Of a stretch of DNA of 64,000 bases, positions 37,343 to 46,697 are shown piece after piece (the stretch's first letter is position 1; every line of letters begins with the position of its first letter). Made by a program: the position numbers and the translations under genes. The notes beneath the pieces are model-generated. The model was not told the origin of the DNA. It saw nothing but the letters and a program-made list of their open reading frames with translations, and did not search any database. The stretch is from Krasilnikovia cinnamomea (lineage in GTDB: Bacteria; Actinomycetota; Actinomycetes; Mycobacteriales; Micromonosporaceae), in NCBI RefSeq assembly GCF_004217545.1, contig NZ_SHKY01000001.1, forward strand, positions 5,394,001 through 5,458,000, written 5' to 3'.

Positions 37343-38653
37343 TCAGGCGAGGTGGGATGGGTCGCGGCCGAAGATGAACGTGGCGATGTCCAGCTTGGCC
37401 ACCTCGCCGTCGGCGTCGCGCAGGGCGGTCAGGATCTCGCCGTCGTTCATGCCGGAGGTGCCGCGCCACCGGTCGGGGGCCTCGCGGACGAAGCGCCACG
37501 GCACCGTCGGCACGGTGAGGCAGGTCATCACCACGCCGTCGGTCTCCGCGCGGATCTCGTACTCGCGGCCCATCCACCACCAGCGGCCGCACAGCTCGGC
37601 GGCCTCACCCTCCGGCGCGGCCGTGGGCTGCCACGGCTGGGTGGCGACCGGCTCGGCGTCCAGCACCACGTTCAGCGCGTCCAGCGCCACCCGCTGGATG
37701 TGGGTGCCGCGCAGGCCGTACGAGTTGGCGAAGGCGATGACGCCGATGCGGCTGGGGCGGTGCACGGCCAGCTGCGCCACGTACCCGGGCATCGAACCGC
37801 CGTGGCCCACGAACACCCGCTCGCCGACCCGGTACAGCTGCGGGCCCAGCCCGTGCCCGGCGGTCCACGTCTCGTCGGCGATGACGACCGGCGCGCACAT
37901 CTCGTCGAGGGTGTCGCGGGCCAGCACCTCGGGCGCCGGGTCGGCGAGGAAGGCCGCCCACGCCGCCATGTCGGTGACCGTGGACCAGAGCTGTCCGGCC
38001 GGGGCCATCGCGCCCGCGTCGAGGCGCGGCTCCTCGTGCAGGCTGCCGTGCAGCGGGTGCACGACGTAGCCGCGGGCGAACGGCTCGACCGGCCCGTACG
38101 AGGTGCGCTTCATGCCCAGCGGGTCGAGGACCCGCTTGGTGAGCAGGGTCGGCCAGTCCTCGCCGGTGACCCGGTGCAGCACGGCGCCGAGCAGCCCGTA
38201 CGCGAGGTTCGAGTAGTGGTAGCGCCGGAACGGGGGCCCGGCCACCTTCTCGTACGGCAGCTCCGCGAGGAGCTGGTCGACGTCGCCGCCGACGCTGCGC
38301 TCCCACCAGGTGCCCTCGGGTTCGCGCTGCAGGCCGGAGACGTGGCCGAGCAGCTGGCGCAGGGTGATCCCGCCGACGGAGGTGCCCGGCAGGTGCCGGT
38401 ACAGCAGGTCGTCGAGGGCGAAGAACCCCTCGTCGCGCAGCTGCATGATCATCGTCGCGGTCAGGGTCTTGGTGATCGAGCCGACGCGGTACTGCATCGC
38501 CGGGTCGGGCTGCGGCTGGCCGCCCACGGCGGCGAAGTGCAGCAGCGCGGAGTCGCGGACGATGCCCAACGCCAGGGACGGCGCCCGGCCCGTGGACTGG
38601 GCCTGAACGGCGATCTCGGTGACACGTCGGCCGGTTTCCGGCAGCAGGGACAC
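37343..38653 (-). CDS. Serine hydrolase of the beta-lactamase/DD-peptidase (S12) family
   Basis: 436 residues from GTG at 38653, with GGAAGG well spaced. Active-site motifs: SITK (SxxK), YSNLAYG (YxN), and HGG in FVGHGGSMPGY at the third position. The C-terminal ~90 residues form an added domain (GRWWWMGREYEIRAETDG), as in esterase/peptidase members with lipocalin-like extensions. No signal peptide is visible, so it is probably cytoplasmic. An esterase or D-aminopeptidase is more likely than a resistance enzyme. Confidence 0.9.
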   Translation of the reverse strand: MSLLPETGRRVTEIAVQAQSTGRAPSLALGIVRDSALLHFAAVGGQPQPDPAMQYRVGSITKTLTATMIMQLRDEGFFALDDLLYRHLPGTSVGGITLRQLLGHVSGLQREPEGTWWERSVGGDVDQLLAELPYEKVAGPPFRRYHYSNLAYGLLGAVLHRVTGEDWPTLLTKRVLDPLGMKRTSYGPVEPFARGYVVHPLHGSLHEEPRLDAGAMAPAGQLWSTVTDMAAWAAFLADPAPEVLARDTLDEMCAPVVIADETWTAGHGLGPQLYRVGERVFVGHGGSMPGYVAQLAVHRPSRIGVIAFANSYGLRGTHIQRVALDALNVVLDAEPVATQPWQPTAAPEGEAAELCGRWWWMGREYEIRAETDGVVMTCLTVPTVPWRFVREAPDRWRGTSGMNDGEILTALRDADGEVAKLDIATFIFGRDPSHLA

Positions 38654-38786
38654 GGCATACCTTCCTTGGGGGGATGTGCGGGGGGTGATGCCTCGTGTAC
38701 AACTGCCCGGCGAGCATATGGCTACGGATCGGACATGGGTCAGACGGGGCATCGCCGTGCGTGCGCAGCCGTGTCACGATCGTGTG

Positions 38787-39236
38787 GTGGAAGCTGTGCT
38801 GTGGATTGTCCTGGCCATCGCCCTCGCGATCGCCGAGGCGTTCACCGCGACCCTGTTCGTCGCCATGTTCGCCGCGGGCGCGCTGGCGGCCGCCGGTGCC
38901 GCCGCGCTCGGTGCCCCGGTGCTCGTGCAGGCGATCGTGTTCGCCGTCGTGTCCGCGCTGTCCATCGGCGCGATCCGTCCGCTGATCGTCCGGCGCCAGA
39001 ATTCGGCCCTGGAGGGCGGCGAATCGTCCTTCGGGCTGGCGGCCCTGGAGGGCGCGCAGGCGACCGTGCTGGAGCAGGTCGACGCGGATCGCGGCATGAT
39101 CAAGATCGACGGGGAGCTGTGGCAGGCGCGCTCGTTCGACGGCACGGAGACCTACCAGCCGGGCGACCACGTCCGGGTCGTGAAGGTACGCGGTGCCACC
39201 GCGCTGGTCTGGCGCGACGACCTGCCCCATCTCTGA
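38787..39236 (+). CDS. NfeD-like membrane protein
   Basis: 149 residues from GTG 38787 (GTG 38784 is equally possible). Two or three N-terminal helices (LWIVLAIALAIAEAF, LFVAMFAAGALAAAGAAALG, AIVFAVVSALSIGAIRPLIV) are followed by a small OB-fold domain (about 90-148: QATVLEQVDADRGMIKIDGE, then VRVVKVRGATALV). NfeD proteins work with SPFH proteins in membrane microdomains, and one follows 32 bases downstream. The pair corresponds to M. tuberculosis Rv1487-Rv1488. Confidence 0.88.
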   Translation: MEAVLWIVLAIALAIAEAFTATLFVAMFAAGALAAAGAAALGAPVLVQAIVFAVVSALSIGAIRPLIVRRQNSALEGGESSFGLAALEGAQATVLEQVDADRGMIKIDGELWQARSFDGTETYQPGDHVRVVKVRGATALVWRDDLPHL

Positions 39237-39268
39237 GCTGCTGAGCACCTTCGATAGAGAGAGGCACC

Positions 39269-40378
39269 ATGGATCTTGTCATCGGTCTCCTGGTCATGGT
39301 GATCGCGCTGTTCGCGGTCATCACCTTGATCAGGTCCGTGCGAATCGTTCCGCAGCAGCGGATGGACGTCGTCGAGCGTCTGGGTCGGTACAAGCGGACC
39401 CTGGCGCCCGGCCTGAACCTGCTGGTCCCGTTCGTCGACGCGGTCCGTACCAAGGTGGACATGCGCGAGCAGGTGGTCAGCTTCCCGCCGCAGCCGGTCA
39501 TCACCAGCGACAACCTCGTGGTCTCCATCGACACCGTGCTCTACTTCAAGGTCGTCGACCCGGTCCGGGCCACCTACGAGATCTCGAACTTCCTCCAGGC
39601 CATCGAGCAGCTCACCGTCACCACGCTGCGTAACGTCATCGGCTCGCTGGACCTGGAGCGCGCCCTGACCAGCCGCGAGGAGATCAACAAGCACCTGTCC
39701 GGGGTGCTCGACGAGACCACCGGCCGCTGGGGCATCAAGGTGACCCGGGTCGAGATCAAGGCGATCGAGCCGCCGCCGAGCATCCGCGACTCCATGGAGA
39801 AGCAGATGCGCGCCGAGCGGGACCGCCGCGCCGCGATCCTCAACGCCGAGGGCCACAAGCAGGCGCAGATCCTCACGGCCGAGGGCGAGAAGCAGGCCGC
39901 GGTGCTGCGCGCCGACGGTGACCGCCAGGCCCGCATCCTGCAGGCCGAGGGCCAGGCCAAGGCCATCCGTACGGTGTTCGACGCGATCCACCAGGCCAAC
40001 CCGAGCCAGAAGGTGCTGGCGTACCAGTACCTGCAGTCGCTGCCGCAGATCGCCAACGGCTCGGCGAACAAGGTGTGGATCGTGCCGACCGAGCTGACCA
40101 AGGCCCTCGAGGGCCTCGGCGGTGCGCTGGGCGGGCTGGCCAACATGGCCGGGGACGCCCCGTCGTCCTCCGTCGACGCGGGCGCCGTCGAGCGCGAGGC
40201 CGCGGCGGCGGCCCAGGCCGCGGCCGCGGAGGCCGAGAAGGTCGACGCCGCCGTACGGGCGGCCGAGGCGCAGGTGTCCGGCGACAACGCCCCGAAGGGC
40301 CTGCCCGCCCCGGAGCCGACGCCCCCGGCGCTGGGCAGCGCCGACTTCAACGGCGCGGGGGAACCCGAGCGCGCCTGA
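39269..40378 (+). CDS. SPFH/band-7 membrane scaffold protein
   Basis: 369 residues. One N-terminal helix, then the SPFH domain with VPQQRMDVVERLGRYKRTL, GLNLLVPFVDAVRTKVDMRE and GIKVTRVEIKAIEPP, matching the stomatin/QmcA type. A coiled coil follows (about 175-240, ...GHKQAQILTAEGEKQAAVLRA), then an Ala/Glu-rich tail. Such proteins oligomerise into membrane cages or rafts and affect protease access. The ATG has GAGAGAGG upstream. A hairpin terminator follows at 40436-40464. Confidence 0.93.
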   Translation: MDLVIGLLVMVIALFAVITLIRSVRIVPQQRMDVVERLGRYKRTLAPGLNLLVPFVDAVRTKVDMREQVVSFPPQPVITSDNLVVSIDTVLYFKVVDPVRATYEISNFLQAIEQLTVTTLRNVIGSLDLERALTSREEINKHLSGVLDETTGRWGIKVTRVEIKAIEPPPSIRDSMEKQMRAERDRRAAILNAEGHKQAQILTAEGEKQAAVLRADGDRQARILQAEGQAKAIRTVFDAIHQANPSQKVLAYQYLQSLPQIANGSANKVWIVPTELTKALEGLGGALGGLANMAGDAPSSSVDAGAVEREAAAAAQAAAAEAEKVDAAVRAAEAQVSGDNAPKGLPAPEPTPPALGSADFNGAGEPERA

Positions 40379-40435
40379 GCCGGACGCGGGGCCCGGGCGC
40401 ACTCGTCCTGCTCCCGTCGCGTGGACGACCGGCCG

Positions 40436-40464
40436 CGCCCTCGACGTCACTGATGTCGAGGGCG
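40436..40464 (+). terminator. Hairpin downstream of the SPFH gene
   Basis: CGCCCTCGAC (40436-40445), 9-base loop, GTCGAGGGCG (40455-40464): perfect 10-bp stem, 58 bases after the SPFH stop. No U-tract. Confidence 0.6.
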
Positions 40465-40581
40465 TGGCTACCAGTCCGATTTTGGCGGAAATGATCCATG
40501 CGTGCCTGGTTTCTGGAAGGCTGGGCACAGGGATCCGACGGTGCCCCCCGGCCGCTCGGCAGAGCTAGCGGGGGGCCTGCC

Positions 40582-41247
40582 ATGAGCATCAGCCAGCACC
40601 ACACCGCCAGTGGGCGTCCGCTGCGGGTCGCGCCCGCCTGGGTCGGCGCCGCCCGCCCCGCCACCGGCGCGGACGACGGCCTGCTCCCGGTCCGCGAAGC
40701 CGTCTGGATCTGGTCCGTACGCCGCTACGCCCGGGTCTCCCTGTGGGCGCTGCCGATGGCCGCGGTCCTTTATGGCTGGTCGACCCTCGGGGCCCAGCCC
40801 GGCCCCCTCGCCCTGCGCCTGTCCGCGGGCTGGTTCTCCCTCGTCGCCATGATCGCCCTGACCGGACTGCTGGCCGGTTCGCGGGTGCGCCGTCCCGCCA
40901 TCGCCGGTCTGCTCGTCGGGCTCGCCGGTGTCGTGCTGTTGCTTCCGACGGCCGCGTTGCCACCGGACACCGCCCCGGCCGGAACCGCGTTGTCCGCCGA
41001 CGCGGTGCAGACGGTCGCGTTCGTGGGTGCGCTGGTCACCGGGGCGGGCTGGCTGCTGCTCGGCTGGGCGGTCTTCCGGTCGCGCCTGGTCAACCCGGCG
41101 GACGGGATCCTGCTCATGCTCGCCGCCGTGTCCGTCGGCGCCGGGGCGTACGCGGTCCAGCCGCTGCCCACCGTCGGCGCCCTGCTCATGCTGGCCGCCG
41201 GAATGGGCCTGGCCTGGACCGGCAACCGCCTGATCCCCCCAGCCTGA
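40582..41247 (+). CDS. Multi-span membrane protein of unknown function
   Basis: 221 residues from ATG at 40582 (GGGGGG upstream). After a soluble N-terminus of about 45 residues there are five or six hydrophobic segments, roughly 50-70, 82-100, 105-128, 145-165, 175-190 and 192-212. No recognised motif or charged pore residues. It stands alone, followed by the strong nested hairpin at 41268-41320. Confidence 0.75.
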   Translation: MSISQHHTASGRPLRVAPAWVGAARPATGADDGLLPVREAVWIWSVRRYARVSLWALPMAAVLYGWSTLGAQPGPLALRLSAGWFSLVAMIALTGLLAGSRVRRPAIAGLLVGLAGVVLLLPTAALPPDTAPAGTALSADAVQTVAFVGALVTGAGWLLLGWAVFRSRLVNPADGILLMLAAVSVGAGAYAVQPLPTVGALLMLAAGMGLAWTGNRLIPPA

Positions 41248-41267
41248 CCCCTCTCGACCCCAGCTCC

Positions 41268-41320
41268 GGCGATCTTGGAGCCGGGTGGCCCCTGGAGGGC
41301 CTCCAGCCTCCAAGATCGCC
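41268..41320. terminator. Nested hairpin after the membrane protein gene
   Basis: GGCGATCTTGGAG (41268-41280) pairs perfectly with CTCCAAGATCGCC (41308-41320). Within the loop, CTGGAG (41292-41297) pairs with CTCCAG (41301-41306). It could terminate transcription in either direction. The outer arm resembles the CTTCAAGATCG tail of the repeat at 49831. Confidence 0.7.
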
Positions 41321-41442
41321 AAGGTCTACCGGTGTTTCGCTGTCGTTCGGGCGGGCGGGTGGGTCATTCGGAGTGGGTTCGGGCTGGATGGCATGCTCCG
41401 GGGGCGGGGCGCGCGCTGTGTGCCTCGCGGGAGGAGCGTGAC

Positions 41443-42033
41443 ATGGCCAAGGTGGTGGCCGATATCTCGATGTCCGTCGACGGGTTCGTGACCGGGCCGG
41501 ACGTCGACCTCGCCCACGGCCTGGGTCGCGGCGGCGAGGCGCTGCACACCTGGGCGTTCCAGGGCGACCGGGTCGATGCCGAGGTGCTCGCCGAGGCGGT
41601 CGACAACACCGGCGTCATCGTGATGGGCCGCCGCCTGTTCGACATCGTGGACAGTCCGTACGGCTGGAACGAGGAGGTGGGCTACGGCGCGGACGTCGCC
41701 AGCCAGCAGCCCGTCCTGGTCGTCACCCGAAACCCGCCCGACGAGGTACGGCTGACCGACCGCGTCACGTTCGTCGTGGACGGTGTCGGCAGCGCCGTCA
41801 GCAAGGCATGCGCCCTGGCCGAGGAGCGCGACGTCGTCGTGATGGGCGGCGCGGAGGTCATCCGCGGCTGCCTCGACGCCGGGCTGCTCGACGAGGTGCG
41901 CCTGCACGTGGCGCCGGTGCTGCTCGGCGCGGGCACGCCGCTGTTCGCCGGGGGAGTCGCCCCGCGCGAGCTGCGCCAGGTGCGGGTCCGGGCCTCCGGC
42001 ACCGCCACCCACCTCACGTACCGGGTGGGCTGA
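41443..42033 (+). CDS. Dihydrofolate reductase-like (RibD C-terminal) protein
   Basis: 196 residues from ATG at 41443 with GGGAGGAG. DISMSVDGFVTGPDVDLAHG, VIVMGRRLFDIV, VVMGGAEVIRGCLDAGLLDE and HVAPVLLGAGTPLF are the hallmarks of the RibD_C/YyaP reductase group. Probably an NADPH-dependent reductase of unknown substrate. The next gene starts eight bases later. Confidence 0.9.
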   Translation: MAKVVADISMSVDGFVTGPDVDLAHGLGRGGEALHTWAFQGDRVDAEVLAEAVDNTGVIVMGRRLFDIVDSPYGWNEEVGYGADVASQQPVLVVTRNPPDEVRLTDRVTFVVDGVGSAVSKACALAEERDVVVMGGAEVIRGCLDAGLLDEVRLHVAPVLLGAGTPLFAGGVAPRELRQVRVRASGTATHLTYRVG

Positions 42034-42040
42034 GCCGCCG

Positions 42041-42868
42041 ATGCCCGACGTGCACCTCGTCACCGACCCGGACGACGAGCGGCTCGGTGACTACCGGGCG
42101 CTCACCGACGTCGAGCTGCGGACCCGGTGGGAACCGCCGCACGGCCTGTTCATCGCCGAGGGGGAACTCGTGCTGCGCCGCGCCCTGCGGGCCGGCTACG
42201 CGCCACGCTCCTATCTGGTCGACGCGAAACGCGTGGACCAGCTGGGCGACCTGCCGGCCACCGCCCCCGTGTACGCGGCAGCGCCCGACGTGCTGGAACG
42301 CGCCGCCGGCTTCCACGTGCACCGCGGGGTCCTCGCCTCCTTCCACCGGCTGCCGCTGCGCGACGCGGACGACGTGCTGGCCGCGGCGCGCCGGGTGGCG
42401 ATCCTGGAGGACGTCAACAACCACACGAACATCGGCGCGGTGTTCCGTGGCGCCGCGGCCCTGGGCATCGACGCGGTGCTGCTCTCACCCTCGTGTGCCG
42501 ATCCGCTCTACCGGCGCAGCGTACGGGTCAGCATGGGTGAGGTGTTCGCCGTGCCGTACGCCCGGCTGGAGCCCTGGCCGGACGGCCTGGAGCGGGTCCG
42601 GGCCGCCGGTTTCACGGTGCTGGCACTGACCCCCGACCCGCAGGCCGTACCGTTGCAGCGGCTCACCGCGGCGCAGCGCGCCCGCGCCGCGCTGGTGCTC
42701 GGTGCCGAAGGCCCGGGCCTGTCCCGGCACGCCCTCGCGGGCAGCGACGTGCGGGTGCGCATCCCGATGCGTCGCGGGGTGGATTCGCTCAACGTCGCGG
42801 CGGCGGCCGCGGTCGCGTTCTGGGAACTGGGCCGCGACGACGATCTGGACGACGCGGCGCGGGACTGA
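42041..42868 (+). CDS. TrmH/SpoU-family RNA 2'-O-methyltransferase
   Basis: 275 residues. The SPOUT motifs are clear: EDVNNHTNIGAVFRGAAALG (motif 1, about 127-146), LVLGAEGPGLSR (motif 2, about 225), and IPMRRGVDSLNVAAAAAV (motif 3, about 243-260). An N-terminal substrate-binding domain precedes it. It methylates a ribose in rRNA or tRNA using S-adenosylmethionine; the position cannot be predicted. Cotranscribed with the reductase and perhaps the GNAT gene. Confidence 0.92.
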   Translation: MPDVHLVTDPDDERLGDYRALTDVELRTRWEPPHGLFIAEGELVLRRALRAGYAPRSYLVDAKRVDQLGDLPATAPVYAAAPDVLERAAGFHVHRGVLASFHRLPLRDADDVLAAARRVAILEDVNNHTNIGAVFRGAAALGIDAVLLSPSCADPLYRRSVRVSMGEVFAVPYARLEPWPDGLERVRAAGFTVLALTPDPQAVPLQRLTAAQRARAALVLGAEGPGLSRHALAGSDVRVRIPMRRGVDSLNVAAAAAVAFWELGRDDDLDDAARD

Positions 42869-42920
42869 CCGGTGCCACCCGGGCCGCAGTTCGGCCGCGA
42901 CGCAACGACGAGGGAGACCG

Positions 42921-43469
42921 ATGGTGCGGGAACCCGACGAGCTGAGTACGGCGCGCCTGCGGTTGCGGCAGTGGCGCGACGCCGACCTCGATCCGTGGGC
43001 CGCCATGAACGCCGACCCCCGGGTCCGCGAGTTCTTCCCCGAGGTGCTCACGCGTGCGCGCAGCGCCGAGTCGATGGCCCGGTTCCGCGCGGGCCTGCAG
43101 GCTCGCGGCTGGGGCTGGTGGGCCGTGGAGGTCACCGCCACCGGACTCCTCGCGGGCATGGCCGGGCTCGACCCGGTGGACGAGGAGATGCCGTTCGGCG
43201 GGGTCGAGATCGGCTGGCGGCTGGCCCACGAAGCCTGGGGCCACGGGTACGCCACGGAAGCGGCGAAGGCCGTGCTGGCGTACGGATTCCAGCGGTTGGC
43301 CCTGCCCGAGATCCTCGCCGTGACCGCCGCGGGGAACCGGCGCTCGCAGGCCGTCATGGAGCGCCTCGGCATGACCCGCGACCCGGGCGACGACTTCGAC
43401 GATCCGACCGTGCCGGCGGGGCCGCTGCGGCGGTCGGTGCTGTACCGGCTCGCGAATCCGCACCGCTGA
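42921..43469 (+). CDS. GNAT-family N-acetyltransferase (RimJ/RimL type)
   Basis: 182 residues from ATG at 42921 (AGGGAG, spacing 5). LSTARLRLRQWRDADLDPW opens the domain. The acetyl-CoA loop is in AHEAWGHGYATEAAKAVLAYGF (Q/RxxGxG/A). ILAVTAAGNRRSQAVMERLGM is the C-terminal RimJ-like signature. It probably acetylates a protein N-terminus or a small amine; substrate unknown. It sits 52 bases after the methyltransferase. Confidence 0.92.
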   Translation: MVREPDELSTARLRLRQWRDADLDPWAAMNADPRVREFFPEVLTRARSAESMARFRAGLQARGWGWWAVEVTATGLLAGMAGLDPVDEEMPFGGVEIGWRLAHEAWGHGYATEAAKAVLAYGFQRLALPEILAVTAAGNRRSQAVMERLGMTRDPGDDFDDPTVPAGPLRRSVLYRLANPHR

Positions 43470-43516
43470 CCGAGGGCATTCGCGGCCACTTCCTCGATGC
43501 CCGCGAGGATGGGGCC

Positions 43517-44671
43517 ATGAGCGTCGAGCTGCCCGTCCCACCCCTCGCCGAACTGCGCCGTCGCCGCAGCGCCAAGTGGCGGACCTATCCGCCGGACGTG
43601 CTGCCGCTGACCGTCGCCGAACTGGACTTCGGGCTTGCCCCGCCGGTCGCCGAGGTGCTCCGGGAGGCCGTCGAGACATCCGACACCGGATACTCGGCAC
43701 AGGACTCGACCCTGGGTACGGCGCTCGCCGGGTTCGCGGCACGGCGGTGGGGATGGACCGTCGATCCCGGGACGGTCACCGCGATGCCGGACGTCGGCGT
43801 CGGCGTGGTGGAGCTGCTGCGGACCCTCGCCCGGCCCGGCGACGCGGTGGTCGTCAGCCCGCCGGTGTACCCGCCGTTCTTCGACTGGGTGCCCGAGGCG
43901 GGCGCGCGGATCCACGAGGCGCCGCTGGCCCGCCACCCCGACGGCGGTTACCGGCTGGACCTGCCCGCGCTTGGACGGGCGTTCGCGACCGGCCCCGCCG
44001 CGTACGTGCTGTGCAACCCGCACAACCCGGTCGGGCGGGTGCACACCCCGGACGAACTGGCCGCCCTGGTGCGCCTCGCGCGGATCCACGGTGTCCCGAT
44101 CGTCAGCGACGAGATCCATGCCCCGCTGGTGCTGCCGGGCGCGGCGTTCACCCCGCTGCTGAGCGTGCCCGGCGCCGCCGAGGTGGCGGTGAGTGTGGTG
44201 TCGGCCAGCAAGGCGTTCAACCTGGCCGGTCTCAAGTGCGCCGCCGTGGTGACCGCGTCGCCCGGGACCGCCGAGCTGGTACGGCGCTTCCCGCCGGACG
44301 CCCGCTGGCGCACCGGCCACTTCGGAGCGCTCGCGACGGTCGCCGCGTACACGGACGGCGATCCGTGGCTGGACCGGCTCCTCGCCACCCTCGACGCGCG
44401 CCGGGCCCAGCTGGGCAAGCTCCTCGCCGAACGGCTGCCGGGGGTGCGCTGGCAACCGCCCGAGGCGACGTACCTGGCCTGGCTCGACTGCGCGGCCCTG
44501 GGCGAGGGCGACGCGGCGCGGGAGCTGTTCCTCGCGCGGGGGCGGATCGCGCTGGAGCCGGGCACGCGCTTCGGCGCACCGGGCGCCGGGTACGTACGGC
44601 TCAACTTCGGCACGAGCGCCGAGATCCTGGACGAGGCGACCGCGCGGATGGCGGCCGCCGTCGCCGGGTAG
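43517..44671 (+). CDS. PLP-dependent C-S lyase/aminotransferase (PatB/MalY type)
   Basis: 384 residues. A fold-type I aminotransferase with CNPHNPVGR, SDEIHAPLVLPG and the PLP-binding Lys in SASKAFNLAGLKCA. WRTYPPDVLPLTVAELDF is the substrate-side segment of PatB/MalY cystathionine beta-lyases. It cleaves a C-S bond of cystathionine-like substrates, giving a thiol, pyruvate and ammonia. No operon partner is obvious, though it follows the GNAT gene by 47 bases. Confidence 0.9.
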   Translation: MSVELPVPPLAELRRRRSAKWRTYPPDVLPLTVAELDFGLAPPVAEVLREAVETSDTGYSAQDSTLGTALAGFAARRWGWTVDPGTVTAMPDVGVGVVELLRTLARPGDAVVVSPPVYPPFFDWVPEAGARIHEAPLARHPDGGYRLDLPALGRAFATGPAAYVLCNPHNPVGRVHTPDELAALVRLARIHGVPIVSDEIHAPLVLPGAAFTPLLSVPGAAEVAVSVVSASKAFNLAGLKCAAVVTASPGTAELVRRFPPDARWRTGHFGALATVAAYTDGDPWLDRLLATLDARRAQLGKLLAERLPGVRWQPPEATYLAWLDCAALGEGDAARELFLARGRIALEPGTRFGAPGAGYVRLNFGTSAEILDEATARMAAAVAG

Positions 44672-44789
44672 CGGCCATAACCGGCGGCTTCGGCCGCGCT
44701 CCCGGGGTGGTCGCGGGAGCTCGCGCGACGGCAGTACGGTTGTCCTGTTCGGCGGCTTCGTGGTGGTCCGGCGTGTCGGGGGTGTGCAG

Positions 44790-46697
44790 GTGTCGATGAT
44801 CGGTTCCGGTTCGGGCTCCGACCAGCCGCATCTGCTGGCGCTGATCCGCGCCATCCGGGCGCGCATGGCGGGCACCGACCCGACCGCCGACACCGATCCG
44901 GCCGTGGGCGCTGGCACCGGCAATCCGCTCGGCAGCTCGGGATCAGCGGCTTCGGGGAGGCTGGGTGGTCCGGCCGCGATCCCGGGCGGCGCTGCGGGTG
45001 CAGGCGGCGCTGCGGGTGCTGGAACCGCAGGGGCAAATGGATCCGGTGGGGCCGTTGGTGGCACCGGGACCACCGGGACGGCCGCATCGAGTGCCGTGCC
45101 GGGGCCGGTCCACCCCGACTGGTTCCCGACCGGCGCGCCACGACCGGGGCTGCCTGCTTCGGGTTCGGCTGCGCTGCCGGGTCTGCCTGGTTCGGGTGGA
45201 GGGGCGCTGCCGGGTCCGCCTGGTTCGGGTGCGGGCGCCCAGCCGGCGCTGCCCGGGGGTTCTACTTCGCACGTTCCGGCGGGCCTGCCCCCCTCGCGGC
45301 TGCTGCCGCTTCCCGCCGTTCCGTCGCCGCCGTCCGTCCCCGCCCCGGTCGACGACGCGCTGGCGGGCCTGCGCGCGATGGCCGGCCTGCAGCCCATCGG
45401 CCGACCGCTGCCGAGCCCACCGCCCCCGCCGTCACCCGAACCGGCCCCGGCCAACCCGGTCGCGCCCGCCCCAGGCGGGCCCCACGCGGAGACGCCACCA
45501 CTCCAGGTGGGCTCGCCGCCGATCGTCGTACCGCCGGGCCGGACCGCCGCGGCCGCCCTGTTCGACGGGATGGATCCGGCCGACGAGGCCGCGCTGCGGG
45601 AGGTGCAGCGGCTGCTGCGGACCAGCCTGACCGACGCCGGCGGCGCACCGGAGGTGGCGACCCGGCTGCAGGCCGCGCTGCGGCAGGCGACGCCGGACCT
45701 GCTGGCCACGCTGCCCGGGGGGCCGCTTAGCCAGCGCGACCAGATCGCCCAGGCGCTGACCTGGCTGGTGCGCCACCTCGACGATCCGCCGGCCCTCGTG
45801 GCCGGTTGCGCCGAGCTGGGTTCGGCGCTGGCCCACTGCGGCGTCACCCTGCCCGCGCCGCAGCTCGTGGGGGCGGCGCTGGCCGAGGCGATGCGGGCGG
45901 GCCTGGCCGGGGCCTGGCGGCAGGACCTCGACCAGGCCTGGCGGGGCACCTGGCACCATGCCCACGACTGGATCGCACACGGCATGGCCACCTCCGGGTA
46001 CGCGCCGATGACCTGGCGCGCCGTCGTGGTGGAGCACGACCTGCGCCGTCCCGACCTGGCGGTGGTGCGGGTCCGGCCGTACCTGCCGATGCCCTACCGG
46101 CCGGGGCAGTTCGCCCGGGTCGAGGTGGCCGAGCTGCCGGGGGTGTGGCGGCCGTACTCGCTGGCGGGGGCGCCGCGCCGGGACGCCATCGTGGAACTGC
46201 ACGTACGGGCGAAGACCCACGCCGGGGTCAGCGGGACGCTGGTGCACCGTACGAGCCCGGGTGACCACATCCGGCTGGCCGCCGCGGAGGGCGCGATGGG
46301 CGTGCCCGCCGACAACCGCAACGACCTGCTGCTGGTGGCCGGCGACACCGGGGTCGCGCCGCTCAAGTCGCTGTTGATCGAGCTGGCCGCGACGAACGAC
46401 CCGCGCTCGGCGGTGCTGTTCTGGGGCGCCCGCACCCTGTCCGAGCTGTACGACATCGACGAGATCACGGAGATCGCCCAGTCCTGCCGGCGCGCCACCG
46501 TGGTCCCGGTCATCTCGGAGGGCGACCCGGGCCCGTACGCGTCGGGTCTGGTCACGGACGCGATCGCGGCGTACGGCGAGTGGTCGCGCCACGAGGTCTT
46601 CCTGGCCGGGCCGCCGATCATGCTCGAGGCGACCAGCGACGCCCTGCTCCAGCTAGGCGTGAGCCGGGAGCGGATCCATCACGACGCGGCGGAGTAG
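44790..46697 (+). CDS. Globin-like/ferredoxin reductase fusion with long low-complexity N-terminus
   Basis: 635 residues from GTG at 44790; GTG at 44760 and ATG at 44796 are alternatives. Residues about 25-258 are Gly/Ala/Pro/Ser-rich without a fold. Residues about 262-400 are helical and align with flavohaemoglobin globin domains (LGSALAHCGVTLPAPQLVGA), but the proximal-His position, four before that Gly, is Leu. Residues 405-635 form an FAD/NAD(P) reductase with RPYSLAG (FAD) and GDTGVAPLKS (NAD). Type II-like flavohaemoglobins exist in actinobacteria. Without the usual His, haem binding is doubtful. Ends 19 bases inside the convergent murL gene. Confidence 0.82.
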   Translation: MSMIGSGSGSDQPHLLALIRAIRARMAGTDPTADTDPAVGAGTGNPLGSSGSAASGRLGGPAAIPGGAAGAGGAAGAGTAGANGSGGAVGGTGTTGTAASSAVPGPVHPDWFPTGAPRPGLPASGSAALPGLPGSGGGALPGPPGSGAGAQPALPGGSTSHVPAGLPPSRLLPLPAVPSPPSVPAPVDDALAGLRAMAGLQPIGRPLPSPPPPPSPEPAPANPVAPAPGGPHAETPPLQVGSPPIVVPPGRTAAAALFDGMDPADEAALREVQRLLRTSLTDAGGAPEVATRLQAALRQATPDLLATLPGGPLSQRDQIAQALTWLVRHLDDPPALVAGCAELGSALAHCGVTLPAPQLVGAALAEAMRAGLAGAWRQDLDQAWRGTWHHAHDWIAHGMATSGYAPMTWRAVVVEHDLRRPDLAVVRVRPYLPMPYRPGQFARVEVAELPGVWRPYSLAGAPRRDAIVELHVRAKTHAGVSGTLVHRTSPGDHIRLAAAEGAMGVPADNRNDLLLVAGDTGVAPLKSLLIELAATNDPRSAVLFWGARTLSELYDIDEITEIAQSCRRATVVPVISEGDPGPYASGLVTDAIAAYGEWSRHEVFLAGPPIMLEATSDALLQLGVSRERIHHDAAE

